Program-made: the position numbers and the translations under genes
From: Pseudomonas lurida
GTDB taxonomy: Bacteria > Pseudomonadota > Gammaproteobacteria > Pseudomonadales > Pseudomonadaceae
DNA length: 64,000 bases
Assembly: GCF_013522705.1 (NCBI RefSeq)
Contig: NZ_JAAMRE010000015.1
Coordinates: 55,433-119,432, forward strand
Direction: 5' to 3'
Shown here: positions 12,911 through 23,143 of the stretch, piece by piece
How positions within the stretch are numbered: the stretch's first letter is position 1
How the letters are laid out: every line of letters starts with the position of its first letter
Notes under the pieces: model-generated
The model's database searches: none
What the model was told of the DNA's origin: nothing
Seen by the model: only the letters and a program-made list of their open reading frames with translations

Positions 12911-13108
12911 GGGGGCAAGCCCCCTCCCACAGTTGACCGAGTTGTCATGTCGATCACTGATCAATGTGAGAGGGGGCTTGCCCCCTCCCACAGCTGACCG
13001 AGTTGTCATGTCGATCACTGATCAATGTGAGAGGGGGCTTGCCCCCTCCCACAGCTGACCGAGTTGTCATGTCGATCACTGATCAATGTGGGAGGGGGCT
13101 TGCCCCCG
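12911..13108. repeat. 61-bp tandem array of REP-bearing units
   Basis: Two full and two partial units repeat with an exact 61-bp period (TCAATGTG starts at 12961, 13022 and 13083). Each unit carries an AGGGGGCTTGCCCCCT palindrome plus a constant spacer containing GAGTTGTCATGTCGATCACT. The outer units are truncated and end in GATAGCG/GATGGCGG-type flanks typical of REPs. Confidence 0.9.
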
Positions 13109-13135
13109 ATGGCGGTTTAGCGAGTGATCCCAGAT

Positions 13136-14056
13136 TCAAAGTGTAACGACCACATCCTGCTCCAACACCACCCGCTGCTCTCCCGCATCCAGCCGCACCC
13201 ACGCGCCCATCGGCAGGGTCAGGTTCGGATCGCAATGCCCACTGCGCCAGCCGGCCAGCACCGGAATGCACAACGGTTCAAATGTCTGTTTGAGCAGGCG
13301 CTGCAGCGCGACGTTATCCACTCCCGCCACGTCCCCGACCAGCACCCCAGCTACCTGAGCCAAGTTGCCCGCCAGGCGCAAATGCGTGAGCAGACGATCG
13401 ATGCGATAGATCGGCTCGTTGACGTCCTCGATAAACAGGATGATGCCTTGCGCATCGATTTCGTAAGGCGTACCCATCACCGCCGCAATCATCGACAGGT
13501 TGCCTCCCAGCAGACGCCCACAGGCAATGCCGGGCTCAAGAGTGGTCAGCGGGTAGGCCACGGGGTGCGTCAGCACGCTGCCAGCGCCCAGTTGCCCACG
13601 CAGCAGGCTGAACAATGAGGATTCGGTAGGTTGCTGCTTGTCGCCGAGCAGGTCGGCATTGAGCATCGGCCCGTGAAAGGTCACGAAGCCCGCGTAGCGA
13701 TTGATAGCCAGGTGCAGGGCGGTAATGTCGCTATAGCCGACAAATGGCTTGGGATTGGCGCGCAGAAGGTCGAAGTCCAAACAGTCCAACAGCCGTGGCG
13801 TACCGTAACCGCCCCGCAGGCAGAAGATCGCATCGATTTCAGGGTCGGCGAAAGCGGCGTGCAGGTCACGCAAGCGCACCTCATCGCTGCCGGCAAGGTA
13901 GCCGTCGCGTTCATACACCCCAGGAAAAATTTGCAGACCATAGCCGCGGGTGCGCATCCATTGGCCGGCCTTTTCAACATCCAGCGCGGCGGGGCCGGCA
14001 GGTGCAATCAGGGCGATGGTGCCTTCGGAACGAAGGGCTGGAACGGCAATGGTCAT
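13136..14056 (-). CDS. ldcA: LD-carboxypeptidase (muramoyltetrapeptide carboxypeptidase)
   Basis: Cytoplasmic serine peptidase of family S66 that trims the terminal D-Ala from tetrapeptides during murein recycling. Its 306 residues carry LIAPAGP near the start, the nucleophile context FVGYSDITALH and the C-terminal GHCDPNLTLPMG motif with the catalytic His. The start at 14056 removes two extra residues (Met-Cys). It is flanked on both sides by REP clusters and appears to be monocistronic. Confidence 0.93.
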   Translation of the reverse strand: MTIAVPALRSEGTIALIAPAGPAALDVEKAGQWMRTRGYGLQIFPGVYERDGYLAGSDEVRLRDLHAAFADPEIDAIFCLRGGYGTPRLLDCLDFDLLRANPKPFVGYSDITALHLAINRYAGFVTFHGPMLNADLLGDKQQPTESSLFSLLRGQLGAGSVLTHPVAYPLTTLEPGIACGRLLGGNLSMIAAVMGTPYEIDAQGIILFIEDVNEPIYRIDRLLTHLRLAGNLAQVAGVLVGDVAGVDNVALQRLLKQTFEPLCIPVLAGWRSGHCDPNLTLPMGAWVRLDAGEQRVVLEQDVVVTL

Positions 14057-14095
14057 ACACAACTCTCCCTGGTTAACGCAGTACGAATGTGGGAG

Positions 14096-14176
14096 AGGGC
14101 TTGCCCCGATAGCGGTGGATCAGCCAGCACAGGAGTGACTGACCTACCGCTATCGGGGGCAAGCCCCCTCCCACAT
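14096..14176. repeat. inverted REP pair
   Basis: Two REP sequences face each other (about 14096-14124 and 14147-14176), with CGATAGCGG / CCGCTATCG inner ends and about 22 bp between them. This is the classic REP-doublet arrangement, lying between ldcA and lipA. Confidence 0.8.
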
Positions 14177-14207
14177 AAGCCCCTCCCACTCCGGATCTAA
14201 ACTCCGA

Positions 14208-15233
14208 TCAGGAGATCAGGCTTGCCTTGACCAGCTTGGCCTGCTCGTCAGCGTGGTACGAAGAACGTACCAGCGGGCCCGATGCCACGTTCTTGAAGCC
14301 CATCTTGTAGCCTTCCTCGGCGAACCAGGCGAAGGTGTCCGGGTGCACAAAACGCTGTACCGGCAAGTGATTGCGCGACGGTTGCAGGTACTGACCCAGG
14401 GTCAGCATGTCGATGTCGTGTTCGCGCATGCGCTGCATGACTTCGATCACTTCCTCGTCGGTCTCGCCCAACCCCAGCATCAGGCCGGATTTGGTCGGGA
14501 TGTGCGGCATCATCTGCTTGAATTTCTGCAGCAGGGTCAGCGACCACTGGTAGTCCGAACCCGGACGCGCAGCCTTGTACAAGCGCGGCACGGTTTCCAG
14601 GTTGTGGTTGAACACATCCGGTGGCTCGGCGGCGGTGATTTCCAGCGCCACGTCCATACGGCCCCGGTAATCCGGCACCAGGGTTTCGAGCACGACGTTG
14701 GGCGACAGCTTGCGGATTTCTCGGATGCAGTCGGCAAAGTGCTGGGCACCGCCGTCACGCAGGTCGTCGCGGTCTACCGAGGTGATCACCACGTATTTGA
14801 GTTTAAGGTCGGCGATGGCGATGGCCAGGCTTTCCGGCTCGTTGACGTCCAGCGGCTTCGGCCGGCCGTGGCCGACGTCGCAGAATGGGCAGCGACGGGT
14901 GCAGATGTCACCCATGATCATGAAGGTGGCGGTGCCGCCGGAGAAGCACTCGCCCAGGTTTGGGCAGGAGGCCTCTTCGCACACGCTGTGCAACTTGTGT
15001 TTGCGCAGCAGGGCCTTGATACGGTCGACTTCCGGCGAGACCGGGATGCGCACGCGGATCCAGTCGGGCTTTTTCGGCAGTTCGGTGGTCGGAATGATCT
15101 TCACCGGGATGCGTGCAACCTTCTCGGCGCCGCGCAGCTTGACACCGGCTTCCACCTTGGCACGCGGGGCCGGGGCCGGACGCTCGGTAACGTCCAGCGT
15201 CGGGATCATGGTTTGCACTGCATCAGTAGTCAT
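14208..15233 (-). CDS. lipA: lipoyl synthase LipA
   Basis: Radical-SAM enzyme inserting two sulfurs into octanoyl-protein domains. Both 4Fe-4S motifs are visible: the auxiliary [12 protein letters not shown] and the radical-[12 protein letters not shown] conserved serine motif (RSSYHADEQ) is near the C-terminus. The 341-residue length fits. It is directly downstream of lipB with a 2-nt gap. Confidence 0.98.
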   Translation of the reverse strand: MTTDAVQTMIPTLDVTERPAPAPRAKVEAGVKLRGAEKVARIPVKIIPTTELPKKPDWIRVRIPVSPEVDRIKALLRKHKLHSVCEEASCPNLGECFSGGTATFMIMGDICTRRCPFCDVGHGRPKPLDVNEPESLAIAIADLKLKYVVITSVDRDDLRDGGAQHFADCIREIRKLSPNVVLETLVPDYRGRMDVALEITAAEPPDVFNHNLETVPRLYKAARPGSDYQWSLTLLQKFKQMMPHIPTKSGLMLGLGETDEEVIEVMQRMREHDIDMLTLGQYLQPSRNHLPVQRFVHPDTFAWFAEEGYKMGFKNVASGPLVRSSYHADEQAKLVKASLIS

Positions 15234-15235
15234 AA

Positions 15236-15886
15236 TCAGTCGATTCCGCCCGTGAGGGTCGTCTGCTCAGCATAGTCGAGGTGTTTGACGAGCTGCGCAC
15301 GCAGCCGGGCACTTACCTCGGCAAATTTAATCGGTGTGACGTGCTCGCTCAGTTGTGTCATCGCCAACCCCGCATAACCGCACGGGTTGATGCGTCGGAA
15401 CGGTGCCAGGTCCATGTCCACGTTCAGGGCCAGGCCATGAAAGGAACAGCCGTGGCGGATCCGCAGCCCCAGGGAGGCGATTTTCGCACCGTCCACATAC
15501 ACCCCCGGAGCATCCGGCTTGGCGGCGGCGGTCACGCCATAACTGGCCAGCAGCTCGATCAGGCAAGCCTCGATGCGGCTGACCAGATCACGCACACCAA
15601 ACCCCAGCTTGCGCACATCCAACAACAGGTAAGCGACAAGCTGACCGGGCCCATGGTAAGTCACTTGGCCACCTCGGTCGACCTGCACCACCGGAATATC
15701 CCCCGGCAGCAACAGGTGTTCGGCCTTGCCGGCCTGGCCCTGGGTAAATACCGGCGGGTGCTCCACCAGCCAGACCTCATCCGGTGCCGACGTGCCGCGC
15801 TCGTTGGTGAAGCGCCGCATGGCATGCCACACGGGCTCGTAGGCCATCTGGCCGAGCTCGCGAAAGCCCAGGACCTGCGGCATCAC
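15236..15886 (-). CDS. lipB: octanoyltransferase LipB
   Basis: Transfers octanoyl from ACP to lipoyl domains, supplying LipA. The 216 residues include the [12 protein letters not shown] motif, the catalytic Lys context [11 protein letters not shown] and the Cys in [13 protein letters not shown]. Its start overlaps the end of the ybeD homologue by 4 nt. Confidence 0.97.
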   Translation of the reverse strand: MMPQVLGFRELGQMAYEPVWHAMRRFTNERGTSAPDEVWLVEHPPVFTQGQAGKAEHLLLPGDIPVVQVDRGGQVTYHGPGQLVAYLLLDVRKLGFGVRDLVSRIEACLIELLASYGVTAAAKPDAPGVYVDGAKIASLGLRIRHGCSFHGLALNVDMDLAPFRRINPCGYAGLAMTQLSEHVTPIKFAEVSARLRAQLVKHLDYAEQTTLTGGID

Positions 15887-16158
15887 AACACCATGTGTAC
15901 GAAGCCGGTGGCCCGCAGTTCACTGTTGATGTTGTAGAGCTGGTCCTGATCCGTCGCCACGATGTGCAACTGGATCGTGGTGTATTTACCGTTGGTACTG
16001 GAGCGTTCGTCCACACGGTTGTCGTTGATCGTGGCGTGTTTACGCACGATGTCGAGGATCTTGTCTTTGTTGCCAACACCGGTATCGCTGATCACCTTGA
16101 CGGGATAATCCGTCACCGGGAACTCGATCTTGGGCGCCTTTACTTCTTTATCGGTCAT
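15883..16158 (-). CDS. ybeD: DUF493/YbeD family protein
   Basis: 91-residue ACT-like small protein found next to lipB in most gammaproteobacteria. The start at 16158 gives [14 protein letters not shown], matching the family; the longer frame adds a non-homologous 28-residue extension. The role is unknown, possibly regulatory for lipoate or cell-wall genes. Confidence 0.93.
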   Translation of the reverse strand: MTDKEVKAPKIEFPVTDYPVKVISDTGVGNKDKILDIVRKHATINDNRVDERSSTNGKYTTIQLHIVATDQDQLYNINSELRATGFVHMVL

Positions 16159-16242
16159 GGCAGAACAGCCTCGTAAGCGGTAAGCCGTGGCGACGGCAAA
16201 GCCCCGCGTCTTATCAACGCGGGGCTTTGCAGGTGCACACAA

Positions 16243-17400
16243 TCAGTTGAACAAGCCGTAGAAGAATAGACGGATGCTATCCCACACGCGGCGGAAGATA
16301 CCACCTTCGTCGACGGCGTCCAGCGCGATCAGGTCGGCGCTGTGCACCACCTTGTCGTCCAGTTTCACTTCGACTTTACCGATCACGTCGCCCTTGGCGA
16401 TCGGCGCAACCAATTGCGGGTTCATGGTCATGCTGGCAGCGAGCTTTTTCAGCTGGCCTTTAGGCATGGTCAGGGTCAGGTCTTCGGCCAGGCCGGCCTT
16501 GACCTGGGAGGTCGCGCCTTTCCACACCGGCGCGGTCGCCAGCTCAGCACCCTTCTGGTAGAAGGTCTGGGTTTCGAAGAAACGGAAGCCATAGGTCAGC
16601 AGTTTCTGTGTCTCGGCCGCACGGGCCTGTTCGCTGTTGGTACCGAACACCACGGCGATCAGGCGCTGGCCGTCACGTACCGCCGAGGACACCATGCAGT
16701 AGCCGGCTTCTTCGGTGTGGCCGGTTTTCAGACCGTCGACGGTCTTGTCACGCCACAGCAGCAGGTTGCGGTTAGGCTGCTTGATGTTGTTCCAGAAGAA
16801 CTCCTTCTGGGAGTAGATCGCGTAGTGCACCGGGTCGACGCGGATGATCGCGCGCGCCAGGATCGCCATGTCATGAGCCGACGAGTAGTGCTCTGGGTTC
16901 GGCAGGCCGGTCGGGTTCATGAAGTGGCTGTTGGTCATGCCCAGGTCGGCCACGGTTTTGTTCATCATGTCGGCGAACGCGTCTTCGCTGCCGGCGATAT
17001 GCTCGGCCAGGGCGACGCTGGCGTCGTTGCCGGACTGGATGATGATGCCGTGCAGCAGGTCGCTCACGGTGACCTGCGAGCCCACCTTGATGAACATCCG
17101 CGAACCGCCGGTACGCCAGGCGTTTTCGCTGACGGTCACCGGATCGTTTTCGCCGATCTGGCCGCGACGGATTTCCAGGGTCGCGATATAGGCAGTCATC
17201 AGCTTGGTCAGGCTGGCCGGCGGCAGGCGCTGGTCACCGTTGTTCTCGACCAGCACGTTGCCGCTGGCGGCGTCCATGAGCACCCAGGCCTTGGCGGCCA
17301 GTTGCGGTGAAGCCGGCACCATTTCAACCGCCCAGGCGGCCGGGGTGATGATCAGCGAGATAAGCAGGCACGTGCGTTTGGCTAAGGTGGTGATGTTCAT
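16243..17400 (-). CDS. dacA: D-alanyl-D-alanine carboxypeptidase (PBP5/6 type)
   Basis: Periplasmic low-molecular-mass penicillin-binding protein of 385 residues that removes terminal D-Ala from pentapeptides. It has a cleavable signal peptide, then the SxxK motif in ASLTKLM, SGN in QSGNDAS and KTG in GLKTGHTEEAG. The C-terminal beta domain ends in an amphipathic membrane anchor (RLFFYGLF). The P. aeruginosa orthologue in this position is called dacC (PBP5). Confidence 0.96.
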   Translation of the reverse strand: MNITTLAKRTCLLISLIITPAAWAVEMVPASPQLAAKAWVLMDAASGNVLVENNGDQRLPPASLTKLMTAYIATLEIRRGQIGENDPVTVSENAWRTGGSRMFIKVGSQVTVSDLLHGIIIQSGNDASVALAEHIAGSEDAFADMMNKTVADLGMTNSHFMNPTGLPNPEHYSSAHDMAILARAIIRVDPVHYAIYSQKEFFWNNIKQPNRNLLLWRDKTVDGLKTGHTEEAGYCMVSSAVRDGQRLIAVVFGTNSEQARAAETQKLLTYGFRFFETQTFYQKGAELATAPVWKGATSQVKAGLAEDLTLTMPKGQLKKLAASMTMNPQLVAPIAKGDVIGKVEVKLDDKVVHSADLIALDAVDEGGIFRRVWDSIRLFFYGLFN

Positions 17401-17585
17401 CCGTCTCTCGAAATTGCTTATGGAAACTTGCCCTCGCGGGCAAAACTTATTCAGACAGCCCGCTACCAGACTGTCGCGTGTTCGGTTGCCCGCTCACCCC
17501 TTGCTCCCAGGTTTTTATTGTTCAAACGAGCCAACAACCAGGGCCCAGGCCCGCGTACGCGCCTGAACCATCAATCCATTACTGC

Positions 17586-18590
17586 TTACTCGGCGGTGAC
17601 CAGGCTGGGTTGCCCCAGGTTGGCCAGACGCACGCTGTTCTGCACTTGTGCAACCTCGCTCGGCGAGCCGATCGGGCCCATTCGCACGCGGTGCAGGGTC
17701 TGCTGGTTGCGCACGATAGAGCTGATGAACACCGGCGCATTGACCATGCTGCTGAGCTTGGACCTTAACAGTTCCGCCGCATCCGGGTTGGCAAAAGCGC
17801 CGACCTGCAGGTATTGCCCGCCCGCCAGAGAGGCACCCGGCGCGGCCTGAGGCACGGCCACGGTGTCCGGGGCATGCTGTTGCGGCGGCGGCGTCCACTG
17901 TTCGACCTTGCCCGCCGACGCGGTGATCTGCGGTTGCGGGGTCTGCGGCTCGTTGAGCATCAACGGCGCCGGCTTGCCGCGCTGGGCCCAGTACTGCGCG
18001 GGGTCGATGCCTTCGACCTTGACCCGCGCGGTGCCGGTTTCGGCGTAGCCGAGCTTTTTGGCGGCGGCGTAGGACAAGTCGATGATGCGATCCGAATAGA
18101 ACGGCCCACGGTCATTGACCCGCAGGATCACCGTGCGGTGGTTGTCCAGGTTGGTCACGCGTACATAGCTTGGCAACGGCAGGGTCTTGTGGGCTGCGCT
18201 CATGCCGTACAGGTCATACACTTCGCCATTGGCGGTGTTCTGGCCATGGAACTTGGTGCCGTACCAGGACGCCGTGCCGGACTGCACGTAGGTCTTGGAG
18301 TCCTGCAGCGGAAAGTAGGTCTTGCCCAGCACTGTGTAAGGGTTGGCCTTGTAGGCACCGGTGTGCAGGGTCGGTGTGGCGTCGGGAATCTTCGACACAT
18401 CCACATCCCACCACGGCGCACCGTCTTTGTGCGCGCGGTTGATGTCCAGGCCAGGCTGAGACCGGACAACAGTGCCGCCGGACTTCTGCGCCGGACCGCG
18501 ACTGGTGGAGGTGGAACAGCTGACAACCAGCAAGGACAACGCGGTGAACGCCACCAGCTTGAGCGGTTTATTGAACGGCGATGCCCGCAT
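17586..18590 (-). CDS. rlpA: RlpA septal-ring lytic transglycosylase
   Basis: Outer-membrane lipoprotein (lipobox in LLVVSCS) of 334 residues. A double-psi beta-barrel RlpA domain has GTASWYG and RVTNLDNHRT...VNDRGPF. A C-terminal SPOR domain starts near residue 258 and targets denuded septal glycan. In P. aeruginosa RlpA cleaves peptide-free glycan. Its start shares one base with the mltB stop (TAATG). Confidence 0.95.
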   Translation of the reverse strand: MRASPFNKPLKLVAFTALSLLVVSCSTSTSRGPAQKSGGTVVRSQPGLDINRAHKDGAPWWDVDVSKIPDATPTLHTGAYKANPYTVLGKTYFPLQDSKTYVQSGTASWYGTKFHGQNTANGEVYDLYGMSAAHKTLPLPSYVRVTNLDNHRTVILRVNDRGPFYSDRIIDLSYAAAKKLGYAETGTARVKVEGIDPAQYWAQRGKPAPLMLNEPQTPQPQITASAGKVEQWTPPPQQHAPDTVAVPQAAPGASLAGGQYLQVGAFANPDAAELLRSKLSSMVNAPVFISSIVRNQQTLHRVRMGPIGSPSEVAQVQNSVRLANLGQPSLVTAE

Positions 18591-19606
18591 TACTTGTTGC
18601 CCCGTGCTTGGACCAGCATGTCTGACAGCTGATGCACGGCCATGGCGTACATCACACTGCGGTTATAACGCGTGATTGCGTAGAAATTCTTCAGGCCCAT
18701 CCAGTATTCAGGGCCGTTTTCGCCTTCCAGGCGAAACGCCGTTACCGGCATTTCGTCGTGGGGCGCATTCTGACTCGACCAACCCAGCGCCCGCAACTCC
18801 CCGACGGTCCTGGCCGGCTCGATGCCCTGGGTCAGGCCCTCGTCGGCGCGCTCCCCGCTGACGTCCGCCCGCACCACCACCGGTTCGCCGGCAACCCAGC
18901 CGTGGCGCTTGAAGTAGCTGGCCACGCTGCCGATGGCATCGTCGGGGTTACTCCAAATATTGATGTGGCCGTCGTTGTCGAAATCCACCGCGTAGGCGCG
19001 AAAGCTGCTCGGCATGAATTGCGGCAAGCCCATCGCGCCGGCATACGAGCCCTTGAGCGTCAGCGGGTCGACCTGCTCTTCGCGGGCCAGCAGCAGGAAT
19101 TCGCGCAGCTCCTTGCGGAAGAACTCGGCACGCGGCGGGTAATCGAAGCCAAGGGTCGACAACGCGTCGACCACCCGGTAGCTGCCGGTATTACGCCCGT
19201 AAAAGGTCTCAATGCCGATGATCGACACAATCACCTGGGCCGGCACACCGTATTCCTGCTCGGCGCGGGCCAGGGCGGCTTCATGCTGGCGCCAGAAGTC
19301 CACGCCACGGGCCACGCGGGCATCGGTGAGGAACATCGGGCGATAGTCCTTCCATTGCTTCACACGTTCGGCGGGGCGGGAGATGGCGTCGAGGATCGCC
19401 TGCTTGCGCTGGGCTTCGCGGAACACGCCCATCAGTTGCTCACCGGCGAAACCATAGTCGCGGGTCATTTCACCGACAAATTCGGCGACCTGAGGTGAAC
19501 CATCGTAGTCACCGGCCAGCGTCTCCTGCGTTGCCCCCAGCAGCCCGATCAGGCCCATCCAGGACGCATGCCGAGTCGCCCAGCCGCGCATTACTTGCAT
19601 TGACAT
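18590..19606 (-). CDS. mltB: lytic murein transglycosylase B
   Basis: Periplasmic glycan-strand lyase of 338 residues. The catalytic glutamate is in IIGIETFYGRNTG and the family motif GAMGLPQFMPSSF follows. An AAGGTG ribosome-binding site four to five bases before the ATG at 19606 decides this start over the further upstream one. The signal is uncharged at the cleavage region (GATQETLAG). It lies between rodA and rlpA in the rod-shape cluster. Confidence 0.94.
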   Translation of the reverse strand: MSMQVMRGWATRHASWMGLIGLLGATQETLAGDYDGSPQVAEFVGEMTRDYGFAGEQLMGVFREAQRKQAILDAISRPAERVKQWKDYRPMFLTDARVARGVDFWRQHEAALARAEQEYGVPAQVIVSIIGIETFYGRNTGSYRVVDALSTLGFDYPPRAEFFRKELREFLLLAREEQVDPLTLKGSYAGAMGLPQFMPSSFRAYAVDFDNDGHINIWSNPDDAIGSVASYFKRHGWVAGEPVVVRADVSGERADEGLTQGIEPARTVGELRALGWSSQNAPHDEMPVTAFRLEGENGPEYWMGLKNFYAITRYNRSVMYAMAVHQLSDMLVQARGNK

Positions 19607-19617
19607 CTTCACCTTAT

Positions 19618-20763
19618 TCAAACCTGTGCGATCCACTTGCGATGCGTATGAATCGACATCAAAACCCCAAACGCTGACATCAACGTCACCAGCGAAGTTC
19701 CGCCGTAGCTAATGAACGGCAACGGCACCCCAACCACCGGCAGCAGGCCACTGACCATACCGATGTTGACGAAAACGTAAACAAAAAACGTCATGGTCAA
19801 ACTGCCTGCGAGCAATTTGCCGAACAGCGTCTGCGCCTGGGCGGTAATCACCAGGCCGCGACCGATCAACAGCAAATAGATCAGCAGCAAGGCGCAGATC
19901 CCCACCAGGCCGAACTCTTCGCCTAACACGGCGATGATGAAGTCGGTGTGGCTCTCGGGCAAGAAATCCAAGTGCGACTGGGTGCCCAACAGCCAGCCCT
20001 TGCCAAACACCCCACCCGAACCGATTGCCGCCTTGGACTGGATGATGTTCCAGCCGGTGCCCAGCGGGTCGCTTTCCGGATCGAGGAACGTGAGGATCCG
20101 CTGCTTCTGGTAGTCATGCATAAAGAAAAACCACATCGCCACCGCCACCGGCACCGCGGCAGCCAGCACGCTGAGAATCCAGCGCCAGCGCAGCCCGCCC
20201 ATGAACAGCACGAACGCACCGCCGGCCAGGATCAGCAGCGAAGTACCGAGATCGGGCTGGCGCACAATCAGGATAAAGGGCACGCCGATCAGGATCAGGC
20301 TGATGCCTACGTGCTTGAGCTGCGGCGGCAACGTGCGCTTGGACAGGTACCAGGCGATAGTGGCCGGCATCAGGATCTTCATGAATTCCGACGGCTGGAA
20401 GCGAATCACCCCTGGAATGTTGATCCAGCGCGTGGCGCCCATGGCGTTATGGCCCATCACGTCCACCACCACCAGCAACAACACGCCGACCACATAGCCC
20501 AGCGGCACCCAGCGCGCCATGAAGCGCGGCTCCAGCTGGGCGATCACCACCATCGACAACAGGCCCAGGCCGAACGACGACGCTTGCTTGATCAGCAGGT
20601 CCCAGTTCTTGCCACTGGCCGAATACAGCACAAACAGACTGCCGGCCGCCAGCGTCAGCAGCAGGATCAGCAACGGACCATCGATGTGCATGCGCTGCAG
20701 CAACGTCGCGCGGCGACGCATCACATCCTCGCTGGAGAGGATGCGGTCAAAATTACTCTTCAC
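19618..20763 (-). CDS. rodA: rod-shape SEDS glycosyltransferase RodA
   Basis: Polytopic peptidoglycan polymerase of the elongasome, 381 residues with about ten membrane segments and the SEDS features VRQPDLGTSLL and PFISYGGTSL. A GTG start at 20763 is chosen because it overlaps the mrdA stop (GAAGAGTAA within GTGAAGAGTAA) and gives the usual N-terminus. The open frame continues 12 codons upstream into mrdA. Confidence 0.95.
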   Translation of the reverse strand: MKSNFDRILSSEDVMRRRATLLQRMHIDGPLLILLLTLAAGSLFVLYSASGKNWDLLIKQASSFGLGLLSMVVIAQLEPRFMARWVPLGYVVGVLLLVVVDVMGHNAMGATRWINIPGVIRFQPSEFMKILMPATIAWYLSKRTLPPQLKHVGISLILIGVPFILIVRQPDLGTSLLILAGGAFVLFMGGLRWRWILSVLAAAVPVAVAMWFFFMHDYQKQRILTFLDPESDPLGTGWNIIQSKAAIGSGGVFGKGWLLGTQSHLDFLPESHTDFIIAVLGEEFGLVGICALLLIYLLLIGRGLVITAQAQTLFGKLLAGSLTMTFFVYVFVNIGMVSGLLPVVGVPLPFISYGGTSLVTLMSAFGVLMSIHTHRKWIAQV

Positions 20764-22651
20764 TGGCCGTAACCTCGGTGGTTGAAGGGGGGCCGCCATA
20801 TTCAGGCTTGAGCCTGCCGTCCTCGGCCAGCAGCCAGGCGTCCATCACCTGGCGCACCACAGGCGCGGCGACGCCGGAACCGGACTCGCCGTTCTCGACC
20901 ATCACCGCCACCACGATTTTCGGGTCGTCGGCCGGCGCGAAGCCGACAAACAACGCGTGGTCGCGGTGGCGTTCCTGGACCTTGGAACGGTCGTATTTCT
21001 CGCCCTGCTTGATCGCCACCACCTGGGCGGTACCGCTCTTGCCCGCAATGCGGTATTGCGCGCCGATCGCTGCCTTGCGCGCCGTACCGCGCGCGCCGTG
21101 CATCACCTGCTGCATGCCGTGGTTGACCTTGGTCCAGTCCGATGGGTCGCGCAGCACAATGTCCGGGATCGGGTTCTCATCCACCGGCTTTTCGCCTTCG
21201 ATGGTCCTGGCCAGGTGCGGACGGTTCCACACGCCTTTGTTGGCCACCAGCGCGGTAGCCTGGGCCAGTTGCAACGGCGTCGCCTGCATGTAGCCCTGAC
21301 CGATCCCCAGGATCAGGGTTTCGCCCGGGAACCACGCCTGGCGGCGCGTCGCGCGCTTCCACTCCCGCGACGGCATCAGGCCTGGGGACTCTTCGAACAT
21401 GTCCAGGGAGACTTTCTGCCCGAGGCCGAACTTGCCCATGTAGGCCGACAGACGATCGATGCCCAGCTTGTGGGCCAGGTCATAAAAATAGGTGTCGTTG
21501 GAGCGCATGATCGCGGTGTCCAGGTCGACATAGCCGTCACCGGTACGGTTCCAGTTACGGTACTTGTGATCGTAATTGGGCAACATGTAGTAACCGGGGT
21601 CATATACCCGACTGGAAGCGGTCACCACACCGGCGTCCAGACCTGCAATCGCCACCGCCGGCTTGATCGTCGAACCCGGCGGATACAGGCCACGCAGCAC
21701 CCGGTTGAACAGCGGTCGATCGATGGAATCGCGTAGCTCGGCGTAGGCCTTGAAGCTGATACCGGTCACGAACAGGTTGGGGTCGAAGCTGGGCTGGCTG
21801 ACCATGGCCAGCACTTCGCCCGTCTTCGGGTCCAGCGCCACCACGGCGCCACGCCGGCCACCCAGGGCCATCTCGGCGGCTTCCTGCAGCTTGATGTCCA
21901 GGCTCAGCACGATGTCCTTGCCCGGCACCGGGTCGGTCCGCTTGAGCACCCGCAACACGCGGCCGCGCGCGTTGGTCTCGACTTCTTCGTAACCCACCTG
22001 GCCGTGCAGCTCGGGTTCGTAGAAACGCTCGATGCCGGTCTTGCCGATATGGTGGGTGCCGCTGTAATTGACGGGGTCGAGGGTTTTCAGCTCTTTCTCG
22101 TTGATGCGCCCCATATAGCCGACGGAGTGAGCAAAGTGCGGCCCCTGCGGGTAGTGCCGCACCAACTGCGCCACCACTTCCACGCCAGGCAGGCGGAACT
22201 GGTTCACCGCAATGCGTGCGATCTGCTCTTCGGTCAGCTCGAACAGAATCGGCACCGGCTCGAACGGTCGGCGCCCCTGCCTCATGCGTTTCTCGAAGAT
22301 CACCCGGTCTTCCGGGGTCAGCTGCAGGACCTCGACAATGACGTCGAGCACTTGCTGCCAGTCGCCGGAACGCTCACGGGTCATGCTGAGGCTGAAGCTG
22401 GGCCGGTTATCCGCCACCACTACGCCATTGCGGTCGAAAATCAGCCCACGGGTCGGCGGAATCGGCTGCACATGCACGCGGTTGTTTTCCGACAGCGTGG
22501 AGTGATAGTCGTACTGGATTACCTGCAGGAAATACAGGCGCGCAATCAGTACCCCGATCAGCGTCACCACCATGATCGCGCCAAACACCACACGCGCACG
22601 TACCAGACGTGCGTCTTTCTCATGGTCCTTGATGCGGATCGGCTGAGTCAT
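20753..22651 (-). CDS. mrdA: penicillin-binding protein 2 (MrdA)
   Basis: Elongasome transpeptidase partner of RodA, 632 residues. It has a single N-terminal membrane anchor, a pedestal domain, then SxxK in GSTIKP, SxN in MRSNDTYFYD and KSGT in GKSGTAQV. The order rlmH-mrdA-rodA-mltB-rlpA-dacA couples cell-wall synthesis, cleavage and trimming. Confidence 0.97.
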   Translation of the reverse strand: MTQPIRIKDHEKDARLVRARVVFGAIMVVTLIGVLIARLYFLQVIQYDYHSTLSENNRVHVQPIPPTRGLIFDRNGVVVADNRPSFSLSMTRERSGDWQQVLDVIVEVLQLTPEDRVIFEKRMRQGRRPFEPVPILFELTEEQIARIAVNQFRLPGVEVVAQLVRHYPQGPHFAHSVGYMGRINEKELKTLDPVNYSGTHHIGKTGIERFYEPELHGQVGYEEVETNARGRVLRVLKRTDPVPGKDIVLSLDIKLQEAAEMALGGRRGAVVALDPKTGEVLAMVSQPSFDPNLFVTGISFKAYAELRDSIDRPLFNRVLRGLYPPGSTIKPAVAIAGLDAGVVTASSRVYDPGYYMLPNYDHKYRNWNRTGDGYVDLDTAIMRSNDTYFYDLAHKLGIDRLSAYMGKFGLGQKVSLDMFEESPGLMPSREWKRATRRQAWFPGETLILGIGQGYMQATPLQLAQATALVANKGVWNRPHLARTIEGEKPVDENPIPDIVLRDPSDWTKVNHGMQQVMHGARGTARKAAIGAQYRIAGKSGTAQVVAIKQGEKYDRSKVQERHRDHALFVGFAPADDPKIVVAVMVENGESGSGVAAPVVRQVMDAWLLAEDGRLKPEYGGPPSTTEVTASEE

Positions 22652-22666
22652 CGGGAGGGGCGCAGA

Positions 22667-23134
22667 CTATTTGTGATAAGGGTGCCCGGACAGAACTGTC
22701 CAGGCGCGATACAGCTGTTCACCGATCAGAATCCTTACCAACGGGTGCGGCAGCGTCAGTGCCGACAGCGACCAGCGCTGGTCCGCCCGCGCGCAGACTT
22801 CCGGCGCCAGCCCTTCCGGGCCGCCGACCATGAAGTTGACGGTGCGCGAGTCCAGGCGCCAGCGGTCCAGTTCCACCGCCAACTGCTCGGTGCTCCAGGG
22901 CTTGCCGTGCACTTCCAGGGTGACGATGCGCTCGTTGGGGCCGACCTTGGCCAGCATGGCTTCGCCTTCCTGACGAATAAAGCGCGCCACGTCGGCATTC
23001 TTGCCCCGGGTGTTGAGCGGTATCTCCACCAGCTCCAGCGACAGCTCGGCGGGCAGACGCTTGGCATACTCATGCCAGCCTTCTTCCACCCACTTGGGCA
23101 TGCGTGAACCGACAGCAATCAGACGCAGGCGCAC
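22667..23134 (-). CDS. rlmH: 23S rRNA pseudouridine1915 N3-methyltransferase RlmH
   Basis: SPOUT methyltransferase of 155 residues acting on helix 69 of assembled 70S ribosomes. The knot motif FMVGGPEGL and the C-terminal [18 protein letters not shown] are intact. It is nine bases after rsfS. Confidence 0.97.
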
Positions 23135-23143
23135 AGCCGTTCC

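Noticed and set aside
12911..13108. CRISPR-like array
   Set aside because: Repeat and spacer parts are both constant, the unit is a REP palindrome, and no cas genes are present.
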